Assembly: GCF_011694515.1 (NCBI RefSeq)
Contig: NZ_CP050192.1
Coordinates: 4,293,064 to 4,357,063, forward strand
Reading direction: 5' to 3'
Length of the DNA stretch: 64,000 nucleotides
Source: Mycobacterium sp. DL592
GTDB taxonomy: Bacteria; Actinomycetota; Actinomycetes; Mycobacteriales; Mycobacteriaceae
Part shown: positions 45,231 through 54,148 of the stretch, in pieces
Layout: each line of letters starts with the position of its first letter
How positions within the stretch are numbered: position 1 is the stretch's first letter
Program-made: the position numbers and the translations under genes
The notes under the pieces: generated by a model
Told to the model about the DNA's origin: nothing
The model's input: the letters and a program-made list of their open reading frames with translations, nothing else
Database searches by the model: none

Positions 45231-46798
45231 CAGATGGCGCGGTCGCGGTTCTCCCAGTACGGCTTGCGCAGATCCCGCTTGAGCAGCTTGCCGGTGGGGT
45301 TGCGCGGCAGCTCCGGGGAGATCTCGATGCTGCGGGGGCACTTGTAGCGTGCCAGGTGCTCGCGGCACCACGCGATCAACTCCTCCTCGGAAGTGCTTTG
45401 CCCCGCAGACAATTCGACAACGGCCTTGACCGACTCACCCCACTTGTCGTCGGGGACACCGAATACGGCTGCGTCGAGTACCGCCGGGTGGTCGGTGAGC
45501 ACCCGCTCCACCTCGACGGAGTAGATGTTCTCACCACCCGAGATGATCATGTCCTTGAGGCGGTCCTCGACGAAGATGAACCCGTCGGCGTCGACGCGGC
45601 CGATGTCGCCCGAGCGGAACCAGCCGTCCTCGGTGATCGCCGCCGCGGTGGCCTCGGGCTTGTTGTGGTAGCGCAGCATCAACTGCGGTGTGCGGAACCA
45701 CAGTTCACCGGGCCGGCCGGTCGGTACCTCGTCAAGGGTGTCGGGGTCCACCACTCGTAACTCGACCTCGGGCGCGGGCCGACCGGCGCTGACCAGACGG
45801 TCCGAGCGGGACTCGTCGCGGTGCACCTCCGGTGAGAGTTGGGTGATGGATCCGCAGACTTCGGTCAGCCCGTACACCTGGATGAAATCGGTTTCCGGCC
45901 AAGCCTTCAGCGCGGCCTTGAGCAACGCGGGCGGCATCGGCGAGGCCCCGTAGACGAAGGTCTTGAGCGCGCCGAAAAGCTTGATGGCGTCATCCCCGGA
46001 TTCGAGAACCTTGCCCAGCACCGCGGGCACCAGGAAGGTGCGGTTGGCGCCCTGCAGGATCGCCCCGGCCAGTGACGCACCGTCGGCCTCGCGGGTGATG
46101 ATCGTCGGGATGCCGGCGTGGATGCCGTACTGCACATACGCCGAGCCGCCGACGTGGAACAGCGGCATCGCCACCATGTTCTTGTCGTCGGGCCCGAACT
46201 CGAACGTGCCGGCGTTCAGGGTGTGCGCCAACAGGTTTCGCTGACTGAGCGTGACGCCCTTCGGGTGCCCGGTGGTCCCCGAGGAGTACATGATCAGGCA
46301 GGCGTCGTCGGGCTTCACGTCAGGCTGGCGCCCGACGGGAGTGGCCGCTTTGAGCATGGCCTCGTACTGGTCGCCCTGCTCGCCGTCGGGGGTGACCTCG
46401 ATGACGCTGTCGACGTGGATCAGCTTGTCGCGGATCTTGTCGATGGCCGGGATCAGCTCGGTGCCGACAACGAGCAGCTTGGCGCCGCAGTCGTTGAGGA
46501 CGTAGTCCATCTCGTCGGCGGCCAGCCGGAAGTTGATGATCGCGGCAGCGGCCCCCAGCGAGGACGCCGCGATCGTCACCTCGACACAGGCCGGGTGGTT
46601 CTTGTCCAGGAATGCGACGACGTCGCCGCGGCCGATACCGCGGTCCTTGAGCGCGCCGGCGCAGCGGCGGATCCGGTCGTACCACTGCGCCCAGGTCCAG
46701 CTGCGGCCCAGATACGCGACGGCTTCCCTGTCGGGGGTGTGCTCGGCCCAGTACGCCGGCCGGTCGTCGAGGAAACGCGGTTCGGGAGGCTGTTGCAT
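45230..46798 (-). CDS. Fatty-acid/acyl-CoA ligase (FadD-type)
   Basis: The 522-aa adenylating enzyme has the P-loop motif M-Y-S-S-G-T-T-G-H-P-K-G, the A5 motif Y-G-L-T-E-V-C-G-S, W-F-R-S-G-D-I-G and the C-terminal lysine in P-T-G-K-L-L-K-R. It should activate a carboxylic acid to its CoA ester through an acyl adenylate. ATG 46798 is preferred; an upstream in-frame start adds 38 residues without homology-like sequence. It is coupled to menC, although the menaquinone CoA-ligase step belongs to menE at 56.6 kb. It has no obvious counterpart in the M. tuberculosis block. Confidence 0.9.
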   Translation of the reverse strand: MQQPPEPRFLDDRPAYWAEHTPDREAVAYLGRSWTWAQWYDRIRRCAGALKDRGIGRGDVVAFLDKNHPACVEVTIAASSLGAAAAIINFRLAADEMDYVLNDCGAKLLVVGTELIPAIDKIRDKLIHVDSVIEVTPDGEQGDQYEAMLKAATPVGRQPDVKPDDACLIMYSSGTTGHPKGVTLSQRNLLAHTLNAGTFEFGPDDKNMVAMPLFHVGGSAYVQYGIHAGIPTIITREADGASLAGAILQGANRTFLVPAVLGKVLESGDDAIKLFGALKTFVYGASPMPPALLKAALKAWPETDFIQVYGLTEVCGSITQLSPEVHRDESRSDRLVSAGRPAPEVELRVVDPDTLDEVPTGRPGELWFRTPQLMLRYHNKPEATAAAITEDGWFRSGDIGRVDADGFIFVEDRLKDMIISGGENIYSVEVERVLTDHPAVLDAAVFGVPDDKWGESVKAVVELSAGQSTSEEELIAWCREHLARYKCPRSIEISPELPRNPTGKLLKRDLRKPYWENRDRAI

Positions 46799-46904
46799 AC
46801 CGGACAGGGTGCCACGTCGGCGAAAAGAGGGTCTGCAGCTTGCAGATATCGGTACGGGGGCATCAGCAGCGCCGGGCGAAGTAAGACAGCCCTTCCTTGC
46901 GATC

Positions 46905-46918
46905 TGGAACACGTTCTA
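46905..46918 (+). promoter_or_regulatory. KstR-like operator upstream of fadD8
   Basis: TGGAACACGTTCTA fits the KstR consensus TnnAACnnGTTnnA at all fixed positions. It ends 11 bases before the fadD8 start in the 131-base divergent region, and TCTAAT at its right edge could be the -10 box. KstR represses sterol catabolism genes in mycobacteria; its link to this gene is inferred from the motif. Confidence 0.6.
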
Positions 46919-46929
46919 ATGTGGACCGC

Positions 46930-48528
46930 ATGAGTGACCTGCTGCGCCATCCCCTGCATTCCGGCCATCTGACCGTCGGTGCGCTCAAGCGCAACAAGAA
47001 CAAGCCGGTGCTGCACCTGGGTGACACCACCCTGACCGGTGGCCAGCTGGCCGACCGGATCAGCCAATACATCCAGGCTTTCGAGGCCCTCGGCGCGGGC
47101 ACCGGCGCGACCGCCGGGCTGCTGTCGCTGAACCGGCCCGAGGTGTTGATGATCATCGGCGCCGGCCAGACCCAGGGCTACCGGCGGGTGGCACTACACC
47201 CTCTAGGCTCGCTCGACGACCACGCGTACGTACTCAACGATGCCGGCGTGACGTCGTTGATCATCGACCCCAACCCGATGTTCATCGAGCGGGCGCAGGG
47301 TTTGTTGGACAAGGTGCCCGGCCTCAAGCAGGTGCTCACGCTCGGCCCGGTGCCCGAGGCGCTGGCCGATTCGGCGGTCGACCTGATCGCCGAGGCCGCC
47401 AAGTACACGCCGAAACCGTTGGTGGCGGCCGACCTTCCGCCCGATCACGTCGGCGGCATGGCCTACACCGGCGGCACTACCGGCAAGCCCAAGGGTGTGC
47501 TGGGCACCGCCCAGTCGATCACCACTATGACGACGGTTCAGCTCGCCGAGTGGGAATGGCCGGAGAACCCGCGCTTCCTGATGTGCACCCCGCTGTCCCA
47601 TGCCGGGGCCGCGTTCTTCGTGCCGACGATCATCAAGGGCGGCGAACTGGTGGTGCTGACCAAGTTCGACCCGGCCGAGGTGCTGCGGGTGATCGAGGAG
47701 CAGAAGATCACCGCGACCATGTTGGTGCCGTCAATGATCTACGCGCTGATGGACCATCCGGATTCGCACACCCGCGACCTGTCCTCGCTGGAGACCGTCT
47801 ACTACGGCGCCTCGGCGATGAATCCGGTGCGCCTGGCCGAGGCGATCCGCCGCTTCGGGCCGATCTTCGCCCAGTACTACGGGCAGTCCGAGGCGCCGAT
47901 GGTGATCTCGTATCTGGCCAAGGCCGACCACGACGAGAAGCGGCTGACCTCCTGCGGGCGGCCCACCCTGTTCGCCCGCACCGCGCTGCTGGATGCCGAC
48001 GGCAACGAAGTACCCCAAGGTGAGGTCGGCGAGATCTGCGTATCCGGGCCGCTGCTGTCCGGCGGGTACCACAACCTGCCCGAGGAGACCGCCAAGACCT
48101 TCAAGGACGGCTGGCTGCACACCGGGGACATGGCCCGCGAGGACGAGGACGGCTTCTGGTTCATCGTCGACCGGGTCAAGGACATGATCGTCACCGGCGG
48201 GTTCAACGTGTTCCCCCGCGAGGTCGAAGACGTCGTGGCCGAGCATCCGGCCGTCGCGCAAGTCTGTGTGATCGGCACCCCCGACGAGAAGTGGGGTGAG
48301 GCCGTCACCGCGGTGATCGTGCTGCGCCCGGATCATCCCTCCGACGAGGCGTCGGTGGCCACCCTGACCGAGGAGATCCAGGCCGCGGTCAAGGAACGCA
48401 AGGGTTCGGTGCAATCACCCAAGCAGATCATCGTCGTCGACTCGGTGCCGGTGACCGCGCTGGGCAAGCCCGACAAGAAGGCCGTGCGCGCACGATTCTG
48501 GGAAGGCGCCGGCCGGGCGATCGGCTGA
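46930..48528 (+). CDS. fadD8: Acyl-CoA ligase FadD8
   Basis: The 532-aa ligase starts M-S-D-L-L-R-H-P-L at 46930. It has the AMP-binding motif Y-T-G-G-T-T-G-K-P-K-G, the Y-Y-G-Q-S-E-A-P A5-like motif, W-L-H-T-G-D-M-A and the C-terminal catalytic lysine in A-L-G-K-P-D-K-K. The N-terminus and the orientation opposite to menC agree with Rv0551c (FadD8). The vapBC3 pair next to fadD8 in M. tuberculosis is absent here. The KstR-like box suggests a sterol-linked substrate. Confidence 0.9.
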   Translation: MSDLLRHPLHSGHLTVGALKRNKNKPVLHLGDTTLTGGQLADRISQYIQAFEALGAGTGATAGLLSLNRPEVLMIIGAGQTQGYRRVALHPLGSLDDHAYVLNDAGVTSLIIDPNPMFIERAQGLLDKVPGLKQVLTLGPVPEALADSAVDLIAEAAKYTPKPLVAADLPPDHVGGMAYTGGTTGKPKGVLGTAQSITTMTTVQLAEWEWPENPRFLMCTPLSHAGAAFFVPTIIKGGELVVLTKFDPAEVLRVIEEQKITATMLVPSMIYALMDHPDSHTRDLSSLETVYYGASAMNPVRLAEAIRRFGPIFAQYYGQSEAPMVISYLAKADHDEKRLTSCGRPTLFARTALLDADGNEVPQGEVGEICVSGPLLSGGYHNLPEETAKTFKDGWLHTGDMAREDEDGFWFIVDRVKDMIVTGGFNVFPREVEDVVAEHPAVAQVCVIGTPDEKWGEAVTAVIVLRPDHPSDEASVATLTEEIQAAVKERKGSVQSPKQIIVVDSVPVTALGKPDKKAVRARFWEGAGRAIG

Positions 48529-48531
48529 CCG

Positions 48532-49671
48532 CTACCGCTGCGGCGGCAACGCCCGCGAGATCAGCTCACTGATCGCCGTCGCGGGCTCGGTGAGATCCGG
48601 TGCGAGCATCAGGTTGCTGAGCACCACGATGACGGTGCCGTCGGACTCGCGGCGAGCGGTCTGGCTCATGAAGCCGGTGATCTCCCCGTTGTGCCCGACC
48701 AGGCCGTTGATGTTCACGACCCCGAGACCGTATTTCGCATGCGGATCCACGGTCGGGTACCACGTGAATCGTTGCGCCCGCATGTCTGAGTCCAGAAGCT
48801 CACCGGTGGCCAGCGCACGTGCCCAGATCACCAGATCGTCGACGGTGCAGATGGCCTGCCCGGCCCCGGCCGCCCACGACGGGTTGAAGTCGGTGACGTC
48901 GACCAGGGCCGGCAACGGCGCCGGCGGAGTGGGCGGACGGTCCCAGGCCGTGCTGAGCATGTAGCCGCGTGAGCTCGGCGCGGGAATCGTGTTGTCCGCG
49001 GCGTCGGGGAACGAACAGCCGGTCGTGCCCAGCGGAGTGAAGATGCGATCGGAGATGAGCCGCCCCAACGGCTGCCCGGTGACCTGCTCGGCGAGCATGC
49101 CCAGCATCACGTAGTTGGTGTTCGAGTAGTACCAGCTGGTCCCGGCGGGAAACATGGGCGGTTGGTCGGCGATCAGGCCGACCAGCTCGGCGGGTGACCA
49201 AACCCGTTGTGGCGCAACGGCGAGTGCATTGAGAAACGCATCGGTGGTGTAGTCGGCGATTCCACTGGTCAGCTGCAGGGCCTGGCGGATCGTGGCCCGA
49301 TTGGTCTGCACACCGGGGAAGTACGCTGCCAGCGGATCGTCGAGGCGCAGCCTGCCCTCCTGGGCCAGCTGAAGGACCACCGTCGCCGTCAGCGACTTGG
49401 TGATGCTGCCGATGCGCATATGGTCGGCGACATCCATGGGGGCGCGGGTCGCGACATTGGACACACCGAGCGCGGCTTGCCACGACGCCCCGCCCGGTGT
49501 CTGCACCGAGACGATCAACCCTGGGATGCCCATCGTTGTCATCTGCGCGGTGATCAGCGGCAGCAGCCGGGCTGGTAATGAGGACGGCCCCTCGGGCTGG
49601 GCGGCCGCGCCGCCAGGGGACGTCAGCGCCAACACCAGCACGGTGGCGATCGCGATGCGCAGTCTTGACAT
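48532..49671 (-). CDS. Exported serine hydrolase of the class C beta-lactamase/PBP family
   Basis: The 379-aa protein has a signal peptide (cleavage near G-G-A-A-A-Q, residue 25), then a beta-lactamase-type domain with the S-I-T-K nucleophile motif (Ser89, Lys92), the Y-S-N motif (Tyr182, Asn184) and H-N-G-E-I-T-G in place of KTG. Such proteins act as esterases, D-aminopeptidases or lactamases outside the cell; which one cannot be told here. It converges on fadD8 with three bases between stop codons. Confidence 0.9.
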   Translation of the reverse strand: MSRLRIAIATVLVLALTSPGGAAAQPEGPSSLPARLLPLITAQMTTMGIPGLIVSVQTPGGASWQAALGVSNVATRAPMDVADHMRIGSITKSLTATVVLQLAQEGRLRLDDPLAAYFPGVQTNRATIRQALQLTSGIADYTTDAFLNALAVAPQRVWSPAELVGLIADQPPMFPAGTSWYYSNTNYVMLGMLAEQVTGQPLGRLISDRIFTPLGTTGCSFPDAADNTIPAPSSRGYMLSTAWDRPPTPPAPLPALVDVTDFNPSWAAGAGQAICTVDDLVIWARALATGELLDSDMRAQRFTWYPTVDPHAKYGLGVVNINGLVGHNGEITGFMSQTARRESDGTVIVVLSNLMLAPDLTEPATAISELISRALPPQR

Positions 49672-49756
49672 CAGCCGCCGTCCGGTGGGGGAAGTGATGG
49701 GAACACTAGGCCACGGCGGCGGTGGTCGCCAGGGATGCCCTGGCGTCAAGCAGGAG

Positions 49757-49969
49757 TCAGCAGAGCGCTGCGGCGCCCAGCACCCCGCCTGCGATCAGGG
49801 TGATGCCGACGACGGCGTGGCCCTGTCCTGTTGCTGCCGCGATCACGATGCCCACGATGGCCGCGATCACGAGAACCGTCAGCACGACGGCCATGAAGAT
49901 GCGGGAAATGTTGCCTGGCGACGACGAAGCGGCCAGCGCCGCATGGGTCGGTTCGTTCACAGCCGTCAT
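49757..49969 (-). CDS. Small two-helix membrane protein (70 aa)
   Basis: The product has a short hydrophilic N-terminus followed by two hydrophobic helices (about 24-46 and 52-70) joined by a short glycine turn. GGAGGT lies seven bases before the ATG. Two CRP-like boxes stand just upstream, in the divergent region with the HAD gene. The function is unknown. Confidence 0.75.
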   Translation of the reverse strand: MTAVNEPTHAALAASSSPGNISRIFMAVVLTVLVIAAIVGIVIAAATGQGHAVVGITLIAGGVLGAAALC

Positions 49970-49983
49970 CGAACACCTCCATA

Positions 49984-50027
49984 TGTGAGGGTGCTCACCT
50001 TATCAGAAATACGTGATGCGCGTCACT
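49984..50027. promoter_or_regulatory. Two CRP-like boxes in a divergent promoter region
   Basis: TGTGAGGGTGCTCACC (49984-49999) and CGTGATGCGCGTCACT (50012-50027) each match (C/T)GTGA-N6-TCAC(G/A) except for the last base. Their centres are 28 bases apart. They lie between the leftward small membrane gene and the rightward HAD gene, so either could be controlled. Confidence 0.55.
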
Positions 50028-50061
50028 TACTACCGGGGGTGTCAATAACGGGAGTGGAACG

Positions 50062-50763
50062 ATGGGTGCCATGCCCATCCGCGCCGTCCTCTTCGATTTT
50101 TCCGGCACGCTGTTCCGCCTGGAGGAGGACGACAGCTGGTTCGCCGGCATGGAACTGGTCGACGACTCGTTGTCCCCGGCCGGCCGCCGCGCTGTCGACA
50201 CGCACGTCCAGGCCGAGCTGATGGAACGGCTCACCCACCCCACCGGCGGCAACATCGAGCTGACCGAGGCGGCCTACCAGACATGGCTGAACCGCGACCT
50301 CGCGCCGTACCTGCACCGGGAGGCCTACCTGCACGTGCTGCGCGAGTCAGGCCTGCCGTCGCGCCACGCCGAGTCCCTCTACGACAAAGTCGTCGACCCG
50401 GCCTCGTGGCGGCCCTACCCCGACACCGTCGAGGTGCTGCGGTCGCTGCGCGAGCGTGGACTGCGCACCGCGGTGGTCTCCAACATCGCGTTCGACATCC
50501 GGCCGGCGTTCGTGACGGCGGGAGCCGACGCCGATGAGTTCGTGCTCTCGTTCGAGGTCGGCGCGGTCAAACCCGACCCGCGCATCTTCCTGGTCGCACT
50601 CGAGCGGCTGGGCGTCAGCGCCGAGGAGGCGATCATGGTCGGCGACAGCGAGGAGAACGACGGTGCGGCGCGCGATCTCGGGTGCGAGTTCGTTCTGGTC
50701 GACCCGTTGCCGATTGCGCAGCGGCCGACCGGGCTGATCGACGGGCTGCTGGCCCGCCTCTGA
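50062..50763 (+). CDS. HAD-superfamily hydrolase with altered motif I
   Basis: The 233-aa protein has the HAD Rossmann core: motif I L-F-D-F-S-G-T-L-F, motif II V-V-S-N, the motif III lysine in V-K-P-D-P-R and motif IV G-D-S-E-E-N-D. The usual second aspartate of DxDxT is serine, which is unlike standard phosphatases and resembles haloacid dehalogenases and related enzymes. Start: ATG 50062 after GGGAG; ATG 50071 is possible. Substrate unknown. Confidence 0.87.
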   Translation: MGAMPIRAVLFDFSGTLFRLEEDDSWFAGMELVDDSLSPAGRRAVDTHVQAELMERLTHPTGGNIELTEAAYQTWLNRDLAPYLHREAYLHVLRESGLPSRHAESLYDKVVDPASWRPYPDTVEVLRSLRERGLRTAVVSNIAFDIRPAFVTAGADADEFVLSFEVGAVKPDPRIFLVALERLGVSAEEAIMVGDSEENDGAARDLGCEFVLVDPLPIAQRPTGLIDGLLARL

Positions 50764-50885
50764 GCGACTGCCGGGCTTGGCGCAGCGCAACGGAAGTGGT
50801 TGCCGCACTGCAGATCCGGGGCGGCTGCAGCACACGCGCGACGACTCCCCCACAGCGGCCGGCGCGAGGGGTAGCGTTTGACGTC

Positions 50886-51338
50886 ATGGCCGACTCTGAG
50901 CGCATCATCCCGCCGTGGTGGCTGAAGCCCATGAACAAGGTCTTCATGGGGGCGATGCGGCTGGGCATCGTCAAGGACGGCCCGGTGGTGCTGACGGTGC
51001 CGGGCCGCAAGTCAGGCAAGCCGCGCTCGACCCCGATCACCCCGTTCACCGTCGACGGCAAGCGCTATGTGGTCGGCGGCTTCCCGGGCGCGGACTGGGT
51101 GCGCAACGTCCGCGCCGCTGACGCCGTCACCGTGACCCAGGGCAAACGCTCCGAACGCCTGCACATGGTCGAGCTGCCGCCTGACGAGGCCCGCCCACTG
51201 CTGCGGGCCTTTCCCGCCCTGGTGCCGACCGGCGTGAGCTTCATGAAGAACGCCGGCCTGGTCACCGAGGGCAAGCCCGACGAGTTCGAAGCATTGGCCG
51301 GGCGGTGCGCGGTGTTCCGGTTCGACCCGATCTCATGA
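50886..51338 (+). CDS. Deazaflavin (F420)-dependent nitroreductase-family protein
   Basis: The 150-aa protein belongs to the Ddn-like family: G-R-K-S-G-K-P-R-S-T-P (the conserved F420-binding turn), G-G-F-P-G-A-D-W and the V-P-T-G-V-S-F segment. Members use reduced F420 to reduce quinones or xenobiotics. ATG 50886 opens the domain, and the stop overlaps the next start (ATGA), making it the first gene of the run leading to menB. A quinone-reducing role is possible from this context but not shown. Confidence 0.88.
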   Translation: MADSERIIPPWWLKPMNKVFMGAMRLGIVKDGPVVLTVPGRKSGKPRSTPITPFTVDGKRYVVGGFPGADWVRNVRAADAVTVTQGKRSERLHMVELPPDEARPLLRAFPALVPTGVSFMKNAGLVTEGKPDEFEALAGRCAVFRFDPIS

Positions 51339-51967
51339 CCCGGCTCTGGTTGATCGTCACGGCCGCACTGGTGTGTGCTGTCACGAATGCTCCTGCCGCC
51401 CAGGCGAATCCGATCTGCACGGCTGGCGGCCCGCCCCCCGGCTCGGCCAGTAAGGCCTACGCCGGCGGCACCGTGTGGATCAGCCCCGACGGGCTCGTCG
51501 GCGTCTCCACCGCGGACGGCAACGGCCGGGTTCGGGTACCCAGCGCGTCGCCGATGCCGCTTCAGGCGCTGGTGATCGACGCCCAATCCGACGGTCAGCA
51601 ACAACTCATCGTCAGCGACGGCCGCGTCGCGCACCTCTTCGCCCTCACCGGCTGCACGATCTCCACCGTCTACGACGGGCAGGGCGAACCATTCCTGTTC
51701 GACCTGCAGAACCTGCGCGGCAACGGCACCGGAATCGGGTGCAGCGATCTCGGCGACGGCCGCCGTCTGGTAGGACTGCAGGCGCTGCCCGACGGTGCCG
51801 GGTACACGGTGCGCCGCACCGAGATCGACCTGGACGGGCCGGTCGCGACCATCGGCCGCTCCGATACCGTTCCCGGTGGCTCCCAGCAGGACCCGGTCGT
51901 CGCCTCGGCGATGACCATCAGCTGCGGCGCACAGACCATCACCCAGGACGGAGTTCAACAACCTTGA
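51335..51967 (+). CDS. Exported protein of unknown function
   Basis: The 210-aa product has a signal peptide (M-T-R-L-W-L-I-V-T start, cleavage near A-Q-A-N, residue 25) and a mature beta-rich domain with four cysteines. Repeated short strands such as L-V-I-D-A-Q-S-D and L-I-V-S-D-G suggest a propeller-like or solenoid fold. It overlaps both neighbours by four bases and shares a transcript with menB. No catalytic motif seen. Confidence 0.75.
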   Translation: MTRLWLIVTAALVCAVTNAPAAQANPICTAGGPPPGSASKAYAGGTVWISPDGLVGVSTADGNGRVRVPSASPMPLQALVIDAQSDGQQQLIVSDGRVAHLFALTGCTISTVYDGQGEPFLFDLQNLRGNGTGIGCSDLGDGRRLVGLQALPDGAGYTVRRTEIDLDGPVATIGRSDTVPGGSQQDPVVASAMTISCGAQTITQDGVQQP

Positions 51968-52869
51968 GTGCGGACAACCCCTTCGACCCGTCCCTGTGGC
52001 GAGCCGTCGACGGCTTCGAGGACCTGACCGACATCACCTACCACCGGCACGTCTCCGACGGCACGGTGCGGGTGGCGTTCAACCGGCCGGAGGTGCGCAA
52101 CGCGTTTCGCCCCCACACTGTCGACGAGCTGTACCGCGCGCTTGATCACGCCCGGATGTCACCGGATGTCGGTGTGGTGCTGCTGACCGGCAACGGCCCC
52201 TCGGCCAAGGACGGCGGCTGGGCGTTCTGCTCGGGCGGCGATCAGCGCATCCGCGGGCGCACCGGATATCAGTACGCCGAGGGCGAGACGGCCGACACCG
52301 TCGACGTGGCCCGGGCGGGCCGGCTGCACATCCTCGAGGTGCAGCGGCTCATCCGCTTCATGCCCAAGGTGGTCATCTGCCTGGTCAACGGCTGGGCCGC
52401 CGGCGGCGGGCACAGCCTGCACGTGGTGTGCGACCTCACCCTGGCCAGCCGCGAGCACGCCCGCTTCAAGCAGACCGACGCCGACGTGGGCAGCTTCGAC
52501 GGCGGCTACGGCAGCGCGTACCTGGCCCGCCAGGTCGGACAGAAGTTCGCCAGGGAGATCTTCTTCCTCGGCGAGACCTACACCGCCGAGCAGATGCACC
52601 AGATGGGCGCCGTCAACCGGGTGATCGACCACGCCGAGCTGGAGACCGCCGGGGTGGCCTGGGCCAAGGCCATCAACGGCAAATCGCCTCAGGCGCAACG
52701 CATGTTGAAGTTCGCGTTCAACCTGCTCGACGACGGACTGGTCGGCCAGCAGCTGTTCGCCGGGGAGGCCACCCGGCTGGCCTACATGACCGACGAAGCC
52801 GTCGAGGGCCGCGATGCGTTCCTCGAGAAGCGCGATCCGGACTGGAGCCCGTTCCCGCGGTACTTCTGA
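51964..52869 (+). CDS. menB: 1,4-Dihydroxy-2-naphthoyl-CoA synthase MenB
   Basis: The 301-aa crotonase-fold enzyme closes the naphthoquinone ring from o-succinylbenzoyl-CoA. It shows G-T-V-R-V-A-F-N-R-P-E, the oxyanion/active loop C-S-G-G-D-Q-R-I-R-G and the catalytic aspartate in T-D-A-D-V-G-S-F-D-G-G-Y-G. No ATG or GTG is in frame near the N-terminus, so TTG 51964 is used; it overlaps the preceding TGA (TTGA), with GGACGGAG about ten bases upstream. It corresponds to Rv0548c. Confidence 0.96.
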   Translation: MSADNPFDPSLWRAVDGFEDLTDITYHRHVSDGTVRVAFNRPEVRNAFRPHTVDELYRALDHARMSPDVGVVLLTGNGPSAKDGGWAFCSGGDQRIRGRTGYQYAEGETADTVDVARAGRLHILEVQRLIRFMPKVVICLVNGWAAGGGHSLHVVCDLTLASREHARFKQTDADVGSFDGGYGSAYLARQVGQKFAREIFFLGETYTAEQMHQMGAVNRVIDHAELETAGVAWAKAINGKSPQAQRMLKFAFNLLDDGLVGQQLFAGEATRLAYMTDEAVEGRDAFLEKRDPDWSPFPRYF

Positions 52870-52897
52870 TTCCGGGCAGTCCATAGACTCACGGCTC

Positions 52898-53746
52898 GTG
52901 AACCCTTTGCGCCGCAGGTTGACCGAGGCCATCGCGCTGGCCGGCATGCGTCCCCCGCTCAGCGTGCCCACCGGCACCACCGTCGACCTGCGCGGCAAGC
53001 GGGTCCTGGTGACCGGCGCATCCTCCGGGATCGGGGAAGCCGGCGCGGAGTTGTTCGCCCGGGCGGGAGCCGATGTGATTGTCGTCGCCCGTCGTGCGGA
53101 CCTGCTCGAGGCGGTCGCCGAACGCATCACCACCGGGGGCGGGCAGGCCACCGCGATCCCCTGCGACCTTGCCGACCTCGACGCCGTCGACGCCCTGGTG
53201 GACACCGTCGGCGCCGTCGACATCCTGGTCAACAACGCGGGCCGGTCGATCCGGCGGCCGCTGGCCGAGTCGCTGGACCGCTGGCATGACGTCGAACGCA
53301 CCATGACCCTGAACTACTACTCGCCGCTGCGGCTCATCCGGGGTTTCGCCCCGGGCATGATCGAACGCGGCGACGGGCACATCATCAACGTCTCGACGTG
53401 GGGAGTGCTCAGCGAGGCCTCGCCCTTGTTCGGTGTCTACAACGCCTCCAAGGCGGCGCTCAGCGCGGTCAGCCGCGTCATCGAAACCGAATGGTCCGGC
53501 CAGGGCGTACACTCGACAACCCTGTACTACCCCTTGGTCGCGACCCCGATGATCGCCCCGACCCGGGCCTACGACGGCCTTCCCGCGCTCACCCCGCAGG
53601 AGGCCGGCCAGTGGATGATCGACGCCGCCCGGCACCGACCGGTGCGCATCGCCCCGCGGATCGCCGTCACCGCCCGCGCCATCGACGTCGTCGCTCCGGG
53701 TGTGCTCAACCGGATGATGAAGCGTCAGCGCGTGCAGCCCAACTGA
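52898..53746 (+). CDS. Short-chain dehydrogenase/reductase
   Basis: The 282-aa protein has the SDR motif V-T-G-A-S-S-G-I-G, N-N-A-G, a serine in I-N-V-S-T-W-G-V and Y-N-A-S-K. The GTG at 52898, 28 bases after menB, gives the expected N-terminal extension of about 30 residues. It corresponds to Rv0547c. The lack of obvious C-terminal lids leaves the substrate open; it may reduce or oxidise lipid-like alcohols. Confidence 0.9.
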   Translation: MNPLRRRLTEAIALAGMRPPLSVPTGTTVDLRGKRVLVTGASSGIGEAGAELFARAGADVIVVARRADLLEAVAERITTGGGQATAIPCDLADLDAVDALVDTVGAVDILVNNAGRSIRRPLAESLDRWHDVERTMTLNYYSPLRLIRGFAPGMIERGDGHIINVSTWGVLSEASPLFGVYNASKAALSAVSRVIETEWSGQGVHSTTLYYPLVATPMIAPTRAYDGLPALTPQEAGQWMIDAARHRPVRIAPRIAVTARAIDVVAPGVLNRMMKRQRVQPN

Positions 53747-53761
53747 GGTAGACACGAAGCC

Positions 53762-54148
53762 ATGGAGATCCTGGCGAGCCGGACGTTGTTCCGGCCGGCC
53801 GACTATCCGCACTCGGTCAGCTTCTATCGCGACGCCATCGGACTGGCTGTCGCCCGCGAGTACGTCGGCGGCACCGTGTTCTACGCCGGGCAGTCGTTGA
53901 TCGAACTCGCCGCCCACGGCGCGCCGACGGCTCCGGGCGGCCCGTTTCCCGGCGCGCTGTGGCTTCAGGTCCGCGACCTCTACGCCACGCGAGACGAATT
54001 GCGAAGTCGCAGTGTGGAAATCGTCCGCGAAGCCCGGCAGGAGCCGTGGGGTCTGCACGAGATGCACGTCGTCGACCCGGACGGGGTGACGCTGATCTTC
54101 GTCCAGATTCCCGACGACCACCCGCTACGCCGGGACACCCGCGGCTAG
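53762..54148 (+). CDS. VOC (glyoxalase/bleomycin-resistance) family protein
   Basis: The 128-aa protein is one VOC domain: beta-alpha-beta3 pattern with F-R-P-A-D-Y-P-H-S-V-S-F-Y-R-D, a paired second half W-L-Q-V-R-D-L-Y and a C-terminal G-L-H-E-M-H-V-V-D-P-D-G. It follows the SDR gene by 15 bases, as Rv0546c follows Rv0547c. Its activity is not predictable. Its end overlaps the convergent DUF3349 gene by four bases. Confidence 0.88.
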   Translation: MEILASRTLFRPADYPHSVSFYRDAIGLAVAREYVGGTVFYAGQSLIELAAHGAPTAPGGPFPGALWLQVRDLYATRDELRSRSVEIVREARQEPWGLHEMHVVDPDGVTLIFVQIPDDHPLRRDTRG

